NCBI GenBank assembly: GCA_016840465.1 | Contig: JAEOSH010000014.1 | Coordinates: 1-45,494 of the forward strand | From: Candidatus Baldrarchaeum yapensis | GTDB lineage: Archaea; Asgardarchaeota; Baldrarchaeia; Baldrarchaeales; Baldrarchaeaceae | DNA length: 45,494 nt | Direction of reading: 5' to 3' | Shown here: in pieces, positions 1 through 8,832 of the stretch | Layout of the letters: each line of letters starts with the position of its first letter | Position numbering within the stretch: the stretch's first letter is position 1 | Notes under the pieces: generated by a model | The model's input: the letters and a program-made list of their open reading frames with translations, nothing else | Told to the model about the DNA's origin: nothing | The model's database searches: none | Position numbers and translations under genes: made by a program

Positions 1-663
1 CTTTACGAAGATGATAAAGACATAAGAGTGGTTGTCTTCAAGGGAGCGGGAGATAGGGCGTTCTCCGCGGGAGCGGATGTCACCGCGTTCAGGTTCCAGC
101 CGCCAGCGTTTAACACCGCAGTGTTCACATTCAAGATGCACAGGCTCACCCAGAAGATAGAGTGGTACCCGAAGATAGTGATCGCCGCAATCAACGGGTA
201 CGCCCTCGGGGGCGGACTGGAGCTCGCGATGGCCTGTGACCTCAGAATTGCGAGCGACAAGTCCCAGCTCGGACAGCCCGAGGTGAACCTCGGAATAATT
301 CCCGGATGGGGCGGAACCCAGAGGCTTTCCAGAATAGTGGGCCCCGCCAAGGCCAAGGAGCTCTGCCTCCTTGGCGAGAGAATCCCGGCGGAGGAGGCTT
401 ACAAGTTAGGGCTCGTCAACAAGGTCGTCCCGGCGGAAAAGTTCGACGAGGAAGTGAGGAACTTCGCGATGAGGATAGCTGAGGGGGCGCCGCTCGCCCA
501 GCGCGCGATAAAGTACGCGGTGAACTTCGGATGGCAGGCGCCCATAACCACGGGCCTCATGCTTGAGGCAATGGGCCTGGCCCTGGCGGCGAACACGAAG
601 GACGCGATAGAAGGAGTCACAGCATTCCTCCAGAAGAGAAAGCCGAAGTTCAAGGGAGAATAA
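1..663 (+). CDS. Enoyl-CoA hydratase/isomerase family protein (5' partial)
   Basis: The reading frame is open from the first base, so the N-terminus (roughly 35-45 residues) lies outside the window. It is a crotonase-fold protein that would hydrate or isomerise an acyl-CoA double bond in the cytoplasm. Visible crotonase signatures are the oxyanion-hole segment AFSAGADV, the block NGYALGGGLELAMACDLRIAS, and GQPEVNLGIIPGWGGTQRL. The last carries the Glu (in QPEVNLGI) that acts in catalysis in hydratases, and the C-terminal helix region ends KRKPKFKGE. The second catalytic Glu position of true hydratases falls in the segment after GWGGTQRLSRIVG, where I did not verify it. The substrate cannot be told from sequence. 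The next gene is convergent, with only 11 bp between stop codons. Confidence 0.9.
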   Translation, partial: LYEDDKDIRVVVFKGAGDRAFSAGADVTAFRFQPPAFNTAVFTFKMHRLTQKIEWYPKIVIAAINGYALGGGLELAMACDLRIASDKSQLGQPEVNLGIIPGWGGTQRLSRIVGPAKAKELCLLGERIPAEEAYKLGLVNKVVPAEKFDEEVRNFAMRIAEGAPLAQRAIKYAVNFGWQAPITTGLMLEAMGLALAANTKDAIEGVTAFLQKRKPKFKGE

Positions 664-674
664 GAACTAGAAGG

Positions 675-2093
675 TTATACGTTCAGGTACGTGTATATCT
701 CCACTGGAGTCGTGTACATTTCTATTTTTCTGCACTCTTCCCTTTTCACTTCGATGTACGTTTCTAAGAGTTCCTTGTTCATGACGGGCTTCAGGAACTC
801 GTTATCGCACTCCAACTCGTCGAGCGCATCCCACAGGGTTCTGGGGAGTTCCTTTATTCCGAGCTGTCTTCGCTTAGATGCGGGCATCAGGTAGATGTTC
901 TCGTCCACGGGGTCTCCTGGATCTATCTCTTTCTTTATTCCATCCAGACCTGCGGCAAGTATTGCAGCGAATGCCAAGTACGGGTTCGTTGCAGGGTCTG
1001 GGGGTCTGTATTCAATCCTTTTGTCTCTGGGATCTCCCCTGTGGTACACGGGAACTCTCACTATTGCGCTTCTGTTACCTTTGCTCCATGCAATGTAAAC
1101 GGGAGCCTCGTACCCAGGTACCAGTCTCTTGTAGCTGTTAGTCGTGGGTGAAACTATTGCACTCAATGCCCGCGCGTGCTCCATCAATCCTCCGATGAAG
1201 TACCTTCCGAGTTGGCTCAACTCCGCATACCCGTCATTTGGGTCGTAGAACAGGTTTGCTGTCACGTTTCTATTCCACAAACTCACATGAGTGTGCATTC
1301 CACTTCCGTTATCTCCGTAGATGGGTTTCGGCATGAATGTAATGGTGTGATCGTACTTTTTCGCAATGTTCCATGCAACATACTTGAAAGTTACAACTCT
1401 ATCGGCCGTCTCGACAAGTCCCCCGTGCCTGAAGGTTATCTCCCCTTGCCCCGCAGTCGCAACCTCATGGTGGTAGGCTTCGATGGAGAATCCGAAGTGG
1501 TCCTCGAGGGTCTCCGCGATTTCTTTCCTTATTGTGAGGACTATGTCGAAGGGGGACGTTACGTGGTATCCGTGCTTGCAATCGATAACCCCGCCGTTGC
1601 AGCTCCATGGGGCCTCATCGCTCTCTATGATGTAGGACTGCTTGTATCGTGGGTCGGAGAGGTCGACTTTCACCCTCCTAAATATGAAGAACTCGATTTC
1701 GGGGCCCCAAAAGCTAATATATCCGTTGTTGAGGGCATACTCTTCTGCTTTTTCGGCGCATTGACGTGGATCCTTTTCGAACCTGCCCATACCATAGCTT
1801 CTGTAAACCTTACAAAGAAATCGCGCCGTTTTTCCTTTGCCATTGCTCTCCCAAGGAACTATTGCGAAAGTTTCCTCCACAGGCACCAGTACCATGTCGC
1901 TCTCGTGGATTTCCACGAACCCCACGACGCTACTTCCGTCAAGCTTCCCGATACCATCCTCAAAGACCTTCCTACTTATGTTTGATGAGGAAACGGTGAC
2001 CTGATGTAACCTTCCGATAAGATCCACGTATTGGAAGTGTATCCACCTGATCGCATTCTCGGATATCATTTTCAAAATTTGTTCAACTTCCAT
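675..2093 (-). CDS. glnA: Glutamine synthetase, type I
   Basis: 472 residues, normal for GSI. The enzyme makes glutamine from glutamate, ammonia and ATP as a cytoplasmic dodecamer. Signatures in order: the N-terminal beta-grasp with DGSSVVGF (52-59), metal ligands in PEIEFF (131-136), the ATP/metal region [11 protein letters not shown] (208-218), NGSGMHTH (262-269), [13 protein letters not shown] (319-331) and [14 protein letters not shown] (359-372). The NLYDLPPEE-like adenylylation segment of GSI-beta is replaced by ENIYLMP, so control by adenylylation is unlikely. The ATG is preceded by GGTGATGG, a good ribosome site, and by a TATA-like stretch at about 2133-2149. An inverted repeat lies further upstream. 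Some GS-like paralogues use other amines; the intact active-site blocks favour a true GS. Confidence 0.88.
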   Translation of the reverse strand: MEVEQILKMISENAIRWIHFQYVDLIGRLHQVTVSSSNISRKVFEDGIGKLDGSSVVGFVEIHESDMVLVPVEETFAIVPWESNGKGKTARFLCKVYRSYGMGRFEKDPRQCAEKAEEYALNNGYISFWGPEIEFFIFRRVKVDLSDPRYKQSYIIESDEAPWSCNGGVIDCKHGYHVTSPFDIVLTIRKEIAETLEDHFGFSIEAYHHEVATAGQGEITFRHGGLVETADRVVTFKYVAWNIAKKYDHTITFMPKPIYGDNGSGMHTHVSLWNRNVTANLFYDPNDGYAELSQLGRYFIGGLMEHARALSAIVSPTTNSYKRLVPGYEAPVYIAWSKGNRSAIVRVPVYHRGDPRDKRIEYRPPDPATNPYLAFAAILAAGLDGIKKEIDPGDPVDENIYLMPASKRRQLGIKELPRTLWDALDELECDNEFLKPVMNKELLETYIEVKREECRKIEMYTTPVEIYTYLNV

Positions 2094-2132
2094 GCCATCA
2101 CCGTTTAACTTTCACAAACACTCGAAGAAAAC

Positions 2133-2205
2133 CGCATTAATATTTTTAAGCATAACGCTCATATTGTCAAGTAATGTTCAATTTGTCATAAATACTCTTT
2201 GAACA
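2133..2205 (-). promoter_or_regulatory. Promoter region of the glutamine synthetase gene with inverted repeat
   Basis: Reading the minus strand, a TATA-like GCTTAAAAATATTAATG sits about 45 bp before the ATG at 2093. Upstream of it, TGTTCAA (2175-2181) and TTGAACA (2199-2205) form a perfect 7-bp inverted repeat with a 17-bp spacer, in the place expected for an activator or upstream operator. No regulator is identified, and it does not look like the euryarchaeal NrpR operator GGAA-N6-TTCC. Confidence 0.4.
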
Positions 2206-2335
2206 ATATTCAGCAGATTTAATAATGTGGGTAAAACTACTTAACCACGCGTTTCGGATGGGACGGAAGGACGGGAAGGGTGATATTAATGTAACGGGAT
2301 TTCTGAGAGTAGGGGCATCCAAATCCACATGATCT

Positions 2336-3004
2336 TTATTTCAGGCTCTTTATCCGGTAATACTTCTCGCCCCGTATCTCAGTTACGAACTCCACGTTCT
2401 CATATTCGAGTGATAAGTTGAGCAATCCGACCTCCTCAGCGACTCTTCCACCGTATCTCGCACAGAGGTTTATCAGGGCCTGTGAGATCCTCCTCGCCCA
2501 TCCCTCAAACTTTCCCTCATCCATCGATTTCAACTTTACACGTAACTCCTCCTCGGCCCACTTTCTTCTCTCCCCCGCCGTTCTGGCAATAGTTGCGGCC
2601 GCAAGAGCGATAACCGCGAGCCACGCAATTGTGATCACGTAGAGTACTAGGGTTTGTAACTCACCCAGAAGATGTGACGTTACGATTATTATGACGGGTG
2701 CGGAAAGCATGGTGGCCACCAGCAAGGAAACGTCCCTCAGCGTCAACCCGAACTCTATCCTTCTAAGAGTCTCAAATAGATTGTCGAGATCCTCTCCTGC
2801 CTCCTCAACTGCGTGCCGCAACTCGTCATCGAACTCGGATAGTTCCATCAGCCCGTAGTATATCTCATCTGCGATGCTACCGGTCGCCCACACAAGATTA
2901 TCATACTTACCCGCGGCGAGTGAGTCAAATAGCAGGATGAGGTCACCTCGGAACAGCAACCTAAGCATCTGATGCGGTGGTGGGGGTTTCCGTCTCGTGC
3001 TCAT
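2336..3004 (-). CDS. Uncharacterised membrane protein with two transmembrane segments
   Basis: About 222 residues, not recognised as a known family. The N-terminal half is acidic and helical (FDDELRHAVEEAGEDLDNLFETL). It is followed by two adjacent hydrophobic segments (LLVATMLSAPVIIIVTSHLL and LVLYVITIAWLAVIALAAA), a basic charged stretch (RTAGERRKWAEEELRVK), and a soluble tail of about 60 residues. This predicts a hairpin-anchored protein with both ends on the same side, probably cytoplasmic. I prefer the ATG at 3004; an upstream in-frame GTG at 3019 is also possible and would add five residues. It is divergent from the radical SAM gene, with about 100 bp between starts. Confidence 0.6.
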   Translation of the reverse strand: MSTRRKPPPPHQMLRLLFRGDLILLFDSLAAGKYDNLVWATGSIADEIYYGLMELSEFDDELRHAVEEAGEDLDNLFETLRRIEFGLTLRDVSLLVATMLSAPVIIIVTSHLLGELQTLVLYVITIAWLAVIALAAATIARTAGERRKWAEEELRVKLKSMDEGKFEGWARRISQALINLCARYGGRVAEEVGLLNLSLEYENVEFVTEIRGEKYYRIKSLK

Positions 3005-3112
3005 GGACAGTTTCACCACTCCCTACGAGGATCTCCTCCACACCATTAATTAATTCTTCGGTTCTCTCGTCTATTATGGATAGCACGTGTGGAGGTTGTC
3101 GGTGTCGCGGCC

Positions 3113-4324
3113 ATGGAAGTGACGTTTGAGGAAAAGAGGGCACGGGACCTCATACACCCGATAGACCGCACTTGGGAGATCTGGAGGTACTGCCCCCATA
3201 GGTTTGCGGCGAACATATACTTGGGGTGCTCCCACTCCTGTGCCTATTGCTTCGCCCGATCCATGAGGGTTGACTACAACACCAGGATAATAGTAAGGGT
3301 TAACGCACCGGAACTCGCGCGCAGGGAACTCTCACGGATGAAGGGGAGGATCCAACCGGTGGACTTGGGGTCGGCATCCGACCCCTATCAGCCAGCGGAG
3401 CGAAAGTATATGCTTACGAGGAGAGTGCTTGAGGTCTTCAACGAAATGAACGCACCGTGTTTCATAGTGACAAAATCGGACCTCGTGCTTAGGGATGTAG
3501 ACCTGATATCCGAAATGCACGAAAAGGGGCTATGCACCGTCGCAGTGACGATCACAACGCTGAACAGGGGGATAAAGAGGTTAATCGAGCCGTACTCTTC
3601 CACAACGGACGCAAGACTTAAGGCAATAGAGGAACTGAAAGACGCCGGTGTGAAGGTTCCGGTTAAAATCCAGCCCATACTTCCATTCTTGACCGACGAC
3701 GAGGACGAACTGAGAGAACTGGTGGACGCTGTTGCTGATGCGGGGGCCGTACACGTCACATCGATGGTCCTTAAGGTCTCCGATACCGTGTGGAGCAACA
3801 TGAGATCTATCTTTGAGCGGAAGTTTCCCGACCTCCTACCAAAGTATGAGGACCTTTACTTCAAGAGAGGGGAGGAGGATCTTTCGGGGTATAGAAGGGC
3901 GCCTGCCAATTACAGAAGGCGAGTTCTCGAAATCGTGGCCGACCAGTGTAAAAAGCGGGGATTGACATTTGGAACATGCAAGGAGGGATTCTTTGACCTG
4001 CACACGGACGTGAGGTGTAGTGGCATTCACCTGAAGGGAAGATACGTTCCGACCATTGAGAACTACTGGAGGGAACTCACATTAAGGGGCGTGCTGAGGA
4101 TCGAGGACGCGGAGGAAATTGCAAAGGGATATAAGGTTCACAAGAAATACCTCCAAGAATTAAAGCGGATATGGATGAGCGGAAAATTGTTCTCGGGAGT
4201 CCCCGGCGTTCTTGTGGAGAGAGCAGATGGGGAAGTCGTTTATAGGTTGTGTGAATCAGCCCTCCGTGGCTCGTCATCCCAACAGGTCTGTGCTGGTGGC
4301 AGTCATCATCTTCAGCAGGTATGA
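3113..4324 (+). CDS. Radical SAM protein, SPL/Rv2578c-like family
   Basis: 403 residues. The 4Fe-4S/SAM motif C-x3-C-x2-C is present at Cys39, Cys43 and Cys46 in LGCSHSCAYCFAR. It is followed by a TIM-barrel-like order of strands including LGSASDPYQPAE, which matches the SPL-like archaeal/bacterial radical SAM family. Two more cysteines, in TFGTCKEGF and VRCSGIHLKG, could serve a second cluster or substrate binding. The substrate is unknown; the family is named for resemblance to spore photoproduct lyase and is not proof of DNA repair. The start at 3113 (MEVTFEEKRA) fits the family better than the in-frame ATG at 3089. The C-terminal 25 residues are low-complexity (SSSQQ, SHHLQQ) and may be unstructured. 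Confidence 0.75.
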   Translation: MEVTFEEKRARDLIHPIDRTWEIWRYCPHRFAANIYLGCSHSCAYCFARSMRVDYNTRIIVRVNAPELARRELSRMKGRIQPVDLGSASDPYQPAERKYMLTRRVLEVFNEMNAPCFIVTKSDLVLRDVDLISEMHEKGLCTVAVTITTLNRGIKRLIEPYSSTTDARLKAIEELKDAGVKVPVKIQPILPFLTDDEDELRELVDAVADAGAVHVTSMVLKVSDTVWSNMRSIFERKFPDLLPKYEDLYFKRGEEDLSGYRRAPANYRRRVLEIVADQCKKRGLTFGTCKEGFFDLHTDVRCSGIHLKGRYVPTIENYWRELTLRGVLRIEDAEEIAKGYKVHKKYLQELKRIWMSGKLFSGVPGVLVERADGEVVYRLCESALRGSSSQQVCAGGSHHLQQV

Positions 4325-4441
4325 TCCTGCTCTCACAACCATCTCTCCTGACAAATTTCATAAACTATTCGGAAGTGTTTACGGTGGACAGAATACCAAT
4401 TGCCGTTATTAGTACCCGTCCGGTTTTTCGGAGCAGCCCCA

Positions 4442-5575
4442 TTACAGTGCACGCATCTTTACTTCCCTCTCGAAGTCGGGCCTCAGCGCAACTCTTCTGA
4501 TGACCGGATCCGCTATCTTGTACCTATCGTCGACCTTCTTCATTAACCCGCGTTCAAGAAGGTATTTGAGATACGTGATCGCGGTGCTCGGAACCTTACC
4601 AATTATGCGTGCCGCTTCCGACACGGAAATTTCCCCCATTTCGGCCGCGTATCTCAGAATTCGCAAATACGAGGATATTCTCCTCCTTCCGTACAGTGCG
4701 CGAGCAACTTCCCCGTATATCATCGCCGCGGCCTCTTCTTCCATCTTGCCGATAACATGATCAAGGGTGGTATCCTCGCCCCTGAGGCGCATCAGAACGT
4801 ATGTCCTACCAAAGTGGGTGAGCCACCCCGGGAAGCCTCCGAGCCTCAGTGCAGCATCCTCTATTATTTCCCGAGAAACGGACACTCCGCACTCATCAAA
4901 GCCCGCTTCGAGCATCTTAATAGACGTGCGCTCATCAAACGGCTTAAGGACTATTTCCTCCCCAATTCTGCCGTATAGTGGAAAGGACTCGTGGCGCTCC
5001 AGTACTCGTTTAAGCGATGCTATTGAGCCCAGAAACACCACTGACATCCGTGGTGCTAGGATGTCGTGAAGGGCTGCTAGGTACCTGAATGCCTCAGGGT
5101 ACTTGAGCAACTCTTGCACCTCATCCAATATGAGCACCACCCTATTCCTCCTGCACAGAGTTTTTAACGCCTCAGTCATGCTTATGCGGGCCTTTCTCTT
5201 CATCTCGACCGTCACGCCCAGAAAGGAAATCTTCTCTATCATGTTTAGAACTCTGCGTATTCCACGGCGCTCCGTGACGGATGCCACCGCGTTTTTGAGC
5301 ATCTCGAAATACACGTCTAAGGAGAGGTTCTCGATGGGGGCCTCCCACATATTTACGTATATCGGAATCAAATCCAGAGATTCCGCGATCGACCTCACAA
5401 GCGTGGTCTTCCCCGTCCTACGCAGACCCGATACCACAAACCACTCCCCACTCCTCATTAAAAACTCTATCGCCCTTTTTTCTCGCTCAAAATTGAACAC
5501 TGATGAAAGGGGTTTCACAGTGGTCCGCGCAAATATTCCCTTCTCAAGGCAGGGAGGAAGTGTCATGGGCTCCAC
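4442..5575 (-). CDS. Archaeal AAA ATPase (pfam01637-type) with C-terminal winged helix
   Basis: 377 residues from a GTG at 5575; an ATG at 5566 would remove three residues. Walker A is GLRRTGKTT (50-58), Walker B is VVLILDEVQEL, and a sensor-like FLGSIAS follows. The C-terminal part (SYLRILRYAAEMGEISVSEAARIIGKVPSTAITYLKYLLERG region) is a helix-turn-helix that could bind DNA. This family is common in archaea as orphan STAND-like ATPases, often next to toxin, transport or mobile genes, and its cellular role is mostly unknown. It is divergent from the glycosyltransferase gene and shares with it a TATA element and the tandem palindromes at 5581-5614, which lie near its predicted transcription start. 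Self-regulation through its own HTH is possible but not shown. Confidence 0.82.
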   Translation of the reverse strand: MEPMTLPPCLEKGIFARTTVKPLSSVFNFEREKRAIEFLMRSGEWFVVSGLRRTGKTTLVRSIAESLDLIPIYVNMWEAPIENLSLDVYFEMLKNAVASVTERRGIRRVLNMIEKISFLGVTVEMKRKARISMTEALKTLCRRNRVVLILDEVQELLKYPEAFRYLAALHDILAPRMSVVFLGSIASLKRVLERHESFPLYGRIGEEIVLKPFDERTSIKMLEAGFDECGVSVSREIIEDAALRLGGFPGWLTHFGRTYVLMRLRGEDTTLDHVIGKMEEEAAAMIYGEVARALYGRRRISSYLRILRYAAEMGEISVSEAARIIGKVPSTAITYLKYLLERGLMKKVDDRYKIADPVIRRVALRPDFEREVKMRAL

Positions 5576-5580
5576 ATACC

Positions 5581-5614
5581 ATTCGAGTTATTCGAATATT
5601 CGAGTTACTCGAAT
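5581..5614. promoter_or_regulatory. Tandem 17-bp palindromic operator between divergent genes
   Basis: Two directly adjacent 17-bp units occupy 5581-5597 and 5598-5614 and differ at one base. The second, ATTCGAGTTACTCGAAT, is a perfect 8-1-8 palindrome; the first has one mismatch. A TATA-like ACTATATATC at 5614-5623 adjoins them and reads as a TATA box on both strands. The units therefore sit where the ATPase transcript would begin and immediately upstream of the glycosyltransferase TATA. Such an arrangement fits binding of two dimers of a repressor or autoregulator. Confidence 0.6.
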
Positions 5615-5667
5615 ACTATATATCTCATGTCATCGACATCATCGTGACGCCGCATGTGGTGAGGATC

Positions 5668-6354
5668 ATGAGCGTCAGCGTCATAATTCCGACTTACAAA
5701 ACAGATCCGACACTTCTAGAAAAGACGCTAAGATCCATTCCAAGGAAGGTCGGCGATGCGGAGGTCGAAATAGTAATTGCGACAGAAAAAGATGATAGAA
5801 ATGCGTTCAGCATCGCTGAAAAATTTCGAGTGAGGGCGATTGCTCCGGAAAGACGGCTAGGAAAGGGTCATGCTATGGAAACAGCGTTCAACGAGTGCGA
5901 AGGAGAGTTGATAGTGTTCTTCGATGCCGACATAAAGAATGTAAACGAGGACATGATGAGATCCCTGATCATCCCCCTCATTGAGGGAGCGGAGGTCACA
6001 AGAGCAAAATACGAATATCAAGGAAACATGAACTTCGACCCTGTTAGCGAACTCGTTGCCCGTCCACTCTTATCGCTGTTCTTCCCCGAAATCAGGGTTA
6101 AGCAACCCCTCACCGGACTATCGGGTTATAAGAGATATGTGCTCGAGAGGTGCCTGCCCTTCGAGAAAGGATGGGGCGTCGATGTGGGCCTGCTGATAGA
6201 TGTAACGATGAAGGCCTGTGAGATTGTGGAGGTGGATATAGGGGTCATTGAACACGAGTTCAAGCCTTGGGAGGAGCAGTTCAAGGTTGCACACGAGGTC
6301 GCTAGGACAATCCTGAGAAAGGCGGTAGCGTACGCAAGAATATACTTCATATGA
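5668..6354 (+). CDS. Glycosyltransferase family 2/81, glucosyl-3-phosphoglycerate synthase-like
   Basis: 228 residues. It opens with the GT-A fold motif VSVIIPTYKTD and has a DxD metal-binding motif in FFDADIKN (86-88). The second half closely follows the GpgS pattern as I know it: ELVARPLLSLFFPE, then PLTGLSGYKR, then GWGVDVGLLIDV and EVDIGVIEHEF. GpgS transfers glucose from an NDP-sugar to 3-phosphoglycerate, the first step to the compatible solute glucosylglycerate; mannosyl-type or lipid-directed relatives are the alternative. The ATG at 5668 follows GGTGAGG. The longer reading frame back to 5503 would run through the operator and the neighbouring gene, so it is rejected. No phosphatase gene (gpgP) is adjacent. 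Confidence 0.72.
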   Translation: MSVSVIIPTYKTDPTLLEKTLRSIPRKVGDAEVEIVIATEKDDRNAFSIAEKFRVRAIAPERRLGKGHAMETAFNECEGELIVFFDADIKNVNEDMMRSLIIPLIEGAEVTRAKYEYQGNMNFDPVSELVARPLLSLFFPEIRVKQPLTGLSGYKRYVLERCLPFEKGWGVDVGLLIDVTMKACEIVEVDIGVIEHEFKPWEEQFKVAHEVARTILRKAVAYARIYFI

Positions 6355-6688
6355 AGGCAAAGGCGTATAGCAGCATGTCGGCAAACTCTCTGTCCATCAC
6401 GAGCCAAATCTGTAGCAAGGGGTCATACTTCGCCTCCTTGATCATCGGAATTCTGAAATCGGAGAAAAAAGATGGAAGAAAAGCCTGATGGATCACAACA
6501 GTATCGCTATTCCTCCCGCTCCATGAGACTCTTCCTGACCGGAGATGCCTCAATGTGAGGTCGTACAGTATGCAGTCCCTCATGGAAACGTGGACGCCAA
6601 TTTCGTTCCTGAATGCACATATTCTCAGCAACCCTCTCTTGATGACATCGAAAATATCGAAAATGAAGGTGTGCAGAGCGTCTTGCAA
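6347..6688 (-). CDS. Possible small protein, no recognised family
   Basis: An open frame of 113 residues lies between the glycosyltransferase end and the adenine deaminase end. I recognise no domain. The C-terminal part (SDFRIPMIKEAKYDPLLQIWLVMDREFADMLLYA) looks protein-like, but the N-terminal part does not, and there is no clear ribosome site or TATA box. It could be a decayed gene downstream of the deaminase gene or a chance frame. The rest of 6355-6785 shows nothing else that I can support. Confidence 0.25.
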   Translation of the reverse strand: MQDALHTFIFDIFDVIKRGLLRICAFRNEIGVHVSMRDCILYDLTLRHLRSGRVSWSGRNSDTVVIHQAFLPSFFSDFRIPMIKEAKYDPLLQIWLVMDREFADMLLYAFAFI

Positions 6689-6785
6689 ATATTACGAACC
6701 GGGGCCGCAATATTGTTCTTTATAGACGTACTACTACAACTTCCGCCAACTCGGCACAAAATTAAAATTAATATGAGTGCGTGAG

Positions 6786-8576
6786 TCACTCGGCAATAAC
6801 ATTTATCCTTCTAAACTTCACGGTATCGATGAGCCCCTTGTCCGTGATCCTCAACTCCGGTAAAACGGAAAGTGCCAAGAGCGACATCGTCATGAACGGT
6901 GAAATTAACTCGCAACCCAGAGCCCGCCACGCCCTCTCCAGACCCTCCACCTCCTCACAAACCTCTTCCAGACTCTTATCTGACATGAGTCCGGCGATCG
7001 GCAATTCCACCAGTCCCAGAACCTCCTGATTTCGTACGGCGATCATTCCACCCCCCGCCTCTATCAACTTACGCGCGGCGAACGCCATGTCTTTCTCGTT
7101 CATGCCAACCACGAGGAGGTTGTGACTATCATGCGCAACCGTTGACGCAACAGCCCCCTCCTTAAAACCAAACCCTTTAACAAATCCAACACCGATATTC
7201 CCGGTCGCCCTGTGCCTCTCTATCACCGCAACCCTCGCAACGTCCTTCTCAACACTCGGCATGACAACGCCGTTGACCACGGGAAGCTCTTCTATCAGGT
7301 GCTTGGTGACGACCTTCCCCTCCACCACGCCTATGACGTGAACCTTCACCTTCTCCCTATCCGGAGAAGTCCTAACTAGGAAGTCCTCCGGCTCGGGAAC
7401 CCTTTTCACTCTTATCGTCTTCTTTGCATCCTCCGGGTACTCCATCTTCTCTATCTTGACAACTAACTTTCCATCCCTGGCAACGACCTCGCCGTCCGCA
7501 ATTACGGTATTCACCTTGACCTTCGTCAAACTGTCAAGTATCAGCATGTCCGCAAACCTTCCCGGTGCAATTCCCCCCACATCTCTCTCAACGCCGAAAT
7601 GCTCCGCAGTGTTCAGTGTCGCCATCTGGATCGCCCTCACCGGATCCACTCCCTCCTCTATCGCTCTCCTCACGACAAAGTCCATGTGACCCTCCCTAAC
7701 TATATCCTCCGGGTGCCTGTCATCCGTGACGAGAATAAGCCTCCTGCTGTCGATCTTGCCCTCCGTGTAGCACTTTATCACTTCCGCAAGATCCCTCCAC
7801 GCCGACCCCTCCCTTATCATTGCGTACATCCCCAACCTCACCCTCTGGATTCCGTCTATCTTCCTAGTAGACTCGTGACACGAAGTTATCCCAGCGGCGG
7901 CATACGCCGCAAGTTGCTCATCTAGGATCCCATCCGAGTGTCCCTCCACAACCTTGCCCGCCCTCAGCGTTGCATTTATCTCCCCGAAGACCTTCTCATC
8001 TCCTGCTAGAACCCCAGGGTAGTTCATCATCTCCCCCAGTGCAACAACCTCCTCCCACTTCATCATCTCCTCCACGTCCTTTGGCCCTATCTCCGCGCCC
8101 GCCGTTTCAAACTCCGGAAAAGATGCAGGGACGCATGAAGGCACACATACGAAGACCTTCAGCGGAACCCTCTTTGCCTCCTCTATCATGAGTTTTATGC
8201 CGTAAACCCCCAAAACGTTGGCTATCTCGTGAGGGTCTATGAAAACTCCGGTCGTCCCCCTCGGTAAAACCCCACGCGCAAACTCGGCCACCGTGACCAT
8301 GCTACTCTCTATGTGAACGTGACCATCCAGAAAACCGGGGCACAGATATCTCCCCTCCGCGTCTATCACCTTCGTTTTATCCCCGATCGTGTGGTCCGCT
8401 TTGCCAACTAACGCTATCCGATCGCCCTTCACTGCAACATCTATTCCCTCTAGGATCTCCCCACTGTAGACGTTAACAAGAGTCGCATTCTTGACAACAA
8501 GATCGGCTTTCTCTTTCCCGAGTGCGGTAAATACCAGTAGCCTGTTAACTTCCTCCAAGCGGCTCCGCCTTCGCAC
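6786..8576 (-). CDS. ade: Adenine deaminase
   Basis: About 596 residues, the usual length for the Ade amidohydrolase. It converts adenine to hypoxanthine in purine salvage. Metal ligands are visible in GHVHIESSM (HxH near residues 86-88), followed by the family hallmark PRGTTGVFIDPHEIANVLG, then VEGHSDG, TSCHEST and VTDDRHPED. The C-terminal block GNIGVGFVKGFGF with VAHDSHNLLVVG is also diagnostic. The frame extends to an ATG at 8627. I prefer the GTG at 8576, preceded by GGTGGT, because family members begin just before the LALG-EKADLVIKNA segment (here LGKEKADLVVKNA). It stands apart from the purine operon but feeds the same nucleotide pool. Confidence 0.93.
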   Translation of the reverse strand: MRRRSRLEEVNRLLVFTALGKEKADLVVKNATLVNVYSGEILEGIDVAVKGDRIALVGKADHTIGDKTKVIDAEGRYLCPGFLDGHVHIESSMVTVAEFARGVLPRGTTGVFIDPHEIANVLGVYGIKLMIEEAKRVPLKVFVCVPSCVPASFPEFETAGAEIGPKDVEEMMKWEEVVALGEMMNYPGVLAGDEKVFGEINATLRAGKVVEGHSDGILDEQLAAYAAAGITSCHESTRKIDGIQRVRLGMYAMIREGSAWRDLAEVIKCYTEGKIDSRRLILVTDDRHPEDIVREGHMDFVVRRAIEEGVDPVRAIQMATLNTAEHFGVERDVGGIAPGRFADMLILDSLTKVKVNTVIADGEVVARDGKLVVKIEKMEYPEDAKKTIRVKRVPEPEDFLVRTSPDREKVKVHVIGVVEGKVVTKHLIEELPVVNGVVMPSVEKDVARVAVIERHRATGNIGVGFVKGFGFKEGAVASTVAHDSHNLLVVGMNEKDMAFAARKLIEAGGGMIAVRNQEVLGLVELPIAGLMSDKSLEEVCEEVEGLERAWRALGCELISPFMTMSLLALSVLPELRITDKGLIDTVKFRRINVIAE

Positions 8577-8690
8577 ATTACCACCCCAATGCAGTAGAGG
8601 TGCACTAAAAGAGGCCGCATCATGCATAAGAATCCCCAGTAATACTAATTAACTGTTCCGACACCACCTCAACGCTTCCACACATATGTG

Positions 8691-8720
8691 ATTACTTTAG
8701 GCATATGATTCCCATATGAT
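8691..8720. promoter_or_regulatory. Palindrome and CATATGAT direct repeats upstream of ade
   Basis: CACATATGTG (8691-8700) is a perfect 10-bp palindrome. CATATGAT then occurs twice, at 8702-8709 and 8713-8720, one helical turn apart. All three sit in the 200-bp gap upstream of the adenine deaminase start, so they are candidates for a purine-responsive operator. They are short and AT-rich, so chance is not excluded. Confidence 0.3.
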
Positions 8721-8832
8721 AAACACATTTGTGGGAAATTACGTGACCGCGAGCACCCATCATCCACCTAGATTCGCTGTAAACGGAAAACAAAGAACCC
8801 TCAGCGGAGAAAAATCCTCAGAAAAATGGATG

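Noticed and set aside
1176-1985. Long plus-strand frame opposite glutamine synthetase
   Set aside because: It is the antisense of a clear gene and has no recognisable domain.
5503-5667. N-terminal extension of the glycosyltransferase frame
   Set aside because: It crosses the palindromic operator and the start of the divergent gene and has no family similarity; the ATG at 5668 has a ribosome site.
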